Notes under the pieces: generated by a model
The model's database searches: none
The model's input: only the letters and a program-made list of their open reading frames with translations
Told to the model about the DNA's origin: nothing
Shown here: in pieces, positions 63,967 to 64,000 of the stretch
Layout of the letters: the number at the start of each line of letters is the position of its first letter
Numbering within the stretch: the stretch's first letter is position 1
Source: an uncultured Bacteroidota bacterium
GTDB lineage: Bacteria; Bacteroidota; Bacteroidia; Flavobacteriales; Flavobacteriaceae
NCBI GenBank assembly: GCA_902602415.1
Contig: CACKQW010000008.1
Coordinates: forward strand, 1 to 64,000
Direction of reading: 5' to 3'
DNA length: 64,000 nt
Position numbers and translations under genes: made by a program

Positions 63967-64000
63967 TTATTTAATGATCACTTTTTTTGTAACTTCAAGG
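63967..64000 (-). CDS. 3' end of a probable T9SS-tailed protein (cut by the window)
   Basis: On the minus strand the window edge reads a frame ending LEVTKKVIIK and a stop at 63967-63969. The short Val/Ile/Lys-rich end fits a T9SS type A sorting domain terminus (compare LVIE and the LIKK end of the other tails here). Only 10 residues are visible, so this is a weak call. It is transcribed towards trxB. Confidence 0.4.
   Translation of the reverse strand, partial: LEVTKKVIIK

Noticed and set aside
1-64000. CRISPR arrays, prophage genes, insertion sequences
   Set aside because: Reading through all non-coding gaps showed no spaced direct repeats, transposase or phage structural genes.

Overview
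The window is a dense, AT-rich chromosomal segment that reads as a marine member of the Flavobacteriia (Bacteroidota) with a compact genome. Supporting signs: two proteins with C-terminal type IX secretion (T9SS) sorting domains plus a probable third cut by the right edge; a fused ResB-CcsA cytochrome c maturation protein; a DUF4290-murA pair; a short CarB; a MurA with Asp in place of the usual active-site Cys; a bacillithiol deacetylase; and promoters of the Bacteroidetes type (TTG - 18 to 20 bp - TAnnTTTG). I see no phage, IS element, integrase, CRISPR array or rRNA operon. No stretch over 300 bp lacks a gene.

Layout. 1-6.0 kb: a T9SS-exported protein, a sulfatase-galE-nitroreductase operon and an M28 peptidase. 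6.0-8.5 kb: an MFS transporter of the aromatic-acid (AAHS) type flanked by two NTF2-like lipoproteins. 8.5-13.8 kb (minus): tRNA-His, then ccsBA-metB-bshB1, a thiol/cytochrome themed operon. 13.8-17.7 kb: a DUF2520 protein, a KdsC-like phosphatase, a possible 33-residue membrane peptide, a sodium:solute symporter and a DUF2911 protein. 17.7-24.5 kb: eleven tightly overlapping genes built around two photolyase/cryptochrome proteins. 24.5-29.5 kb: murA-DUF4290, DUF493, an NTPase-fmt-yqgE operon, a START-like protein and tRNA-Met. 29.5-35.7 kb: hisS, rpsF-rpsR-rplI, priA, rlmH, rdgB. 35.7-45 kb: purB, an S41 lipoprotein, rmuC, carB, rpmH. 45-55.5 kb: mtaB, a peptide-binding lipoprotein, rpmE2, a polyprenyl glycosyltransferase, a phosphosugar mutase and an MsbA-like exporter. 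55.6-64 kb: purL, an M14 carboxypeptidase with T9SS tail, a MarR regulator with a palindromic operator, a PlsC-like acyltransferase and trxB.

How the genes work together. Most of the window is housekeeping (translation, purine and pyrimidine synthesis, envelope precursors, tRNA and rRNA modification). The standout accessory locus is the photolyase island at 17.7-24.5 kb. It combines a CPD-type photolyase, a photolyase-related protein lacking the [4Fe-4S] cysteines, a flavin reductase-like protein, a glutathione peroxidase, an SRPBCC protein, a divergent SDR without the catalytic Tyr, an aquaporin-like channel with an altered selectivity residue, and four small proteins (DUF2256, TIGR03643, two unknowns). 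Almost every junction is a 1-4 bp overlap or near-contact, so one transcript is likely, probably for light and oxidative stress.

Three genes absent from the ORF track were found by reading the sequence: DUF2256 (18960-19127), rpmH (44774-44932) and the possible 33-residue peptide (15084-15185). Several track starts were moved to better initiation codons (noted per gene). Convergent gene pairs meet end to end with almost no space. Three pairs share a TTAA tetranucleotide that encodes both stop codons.
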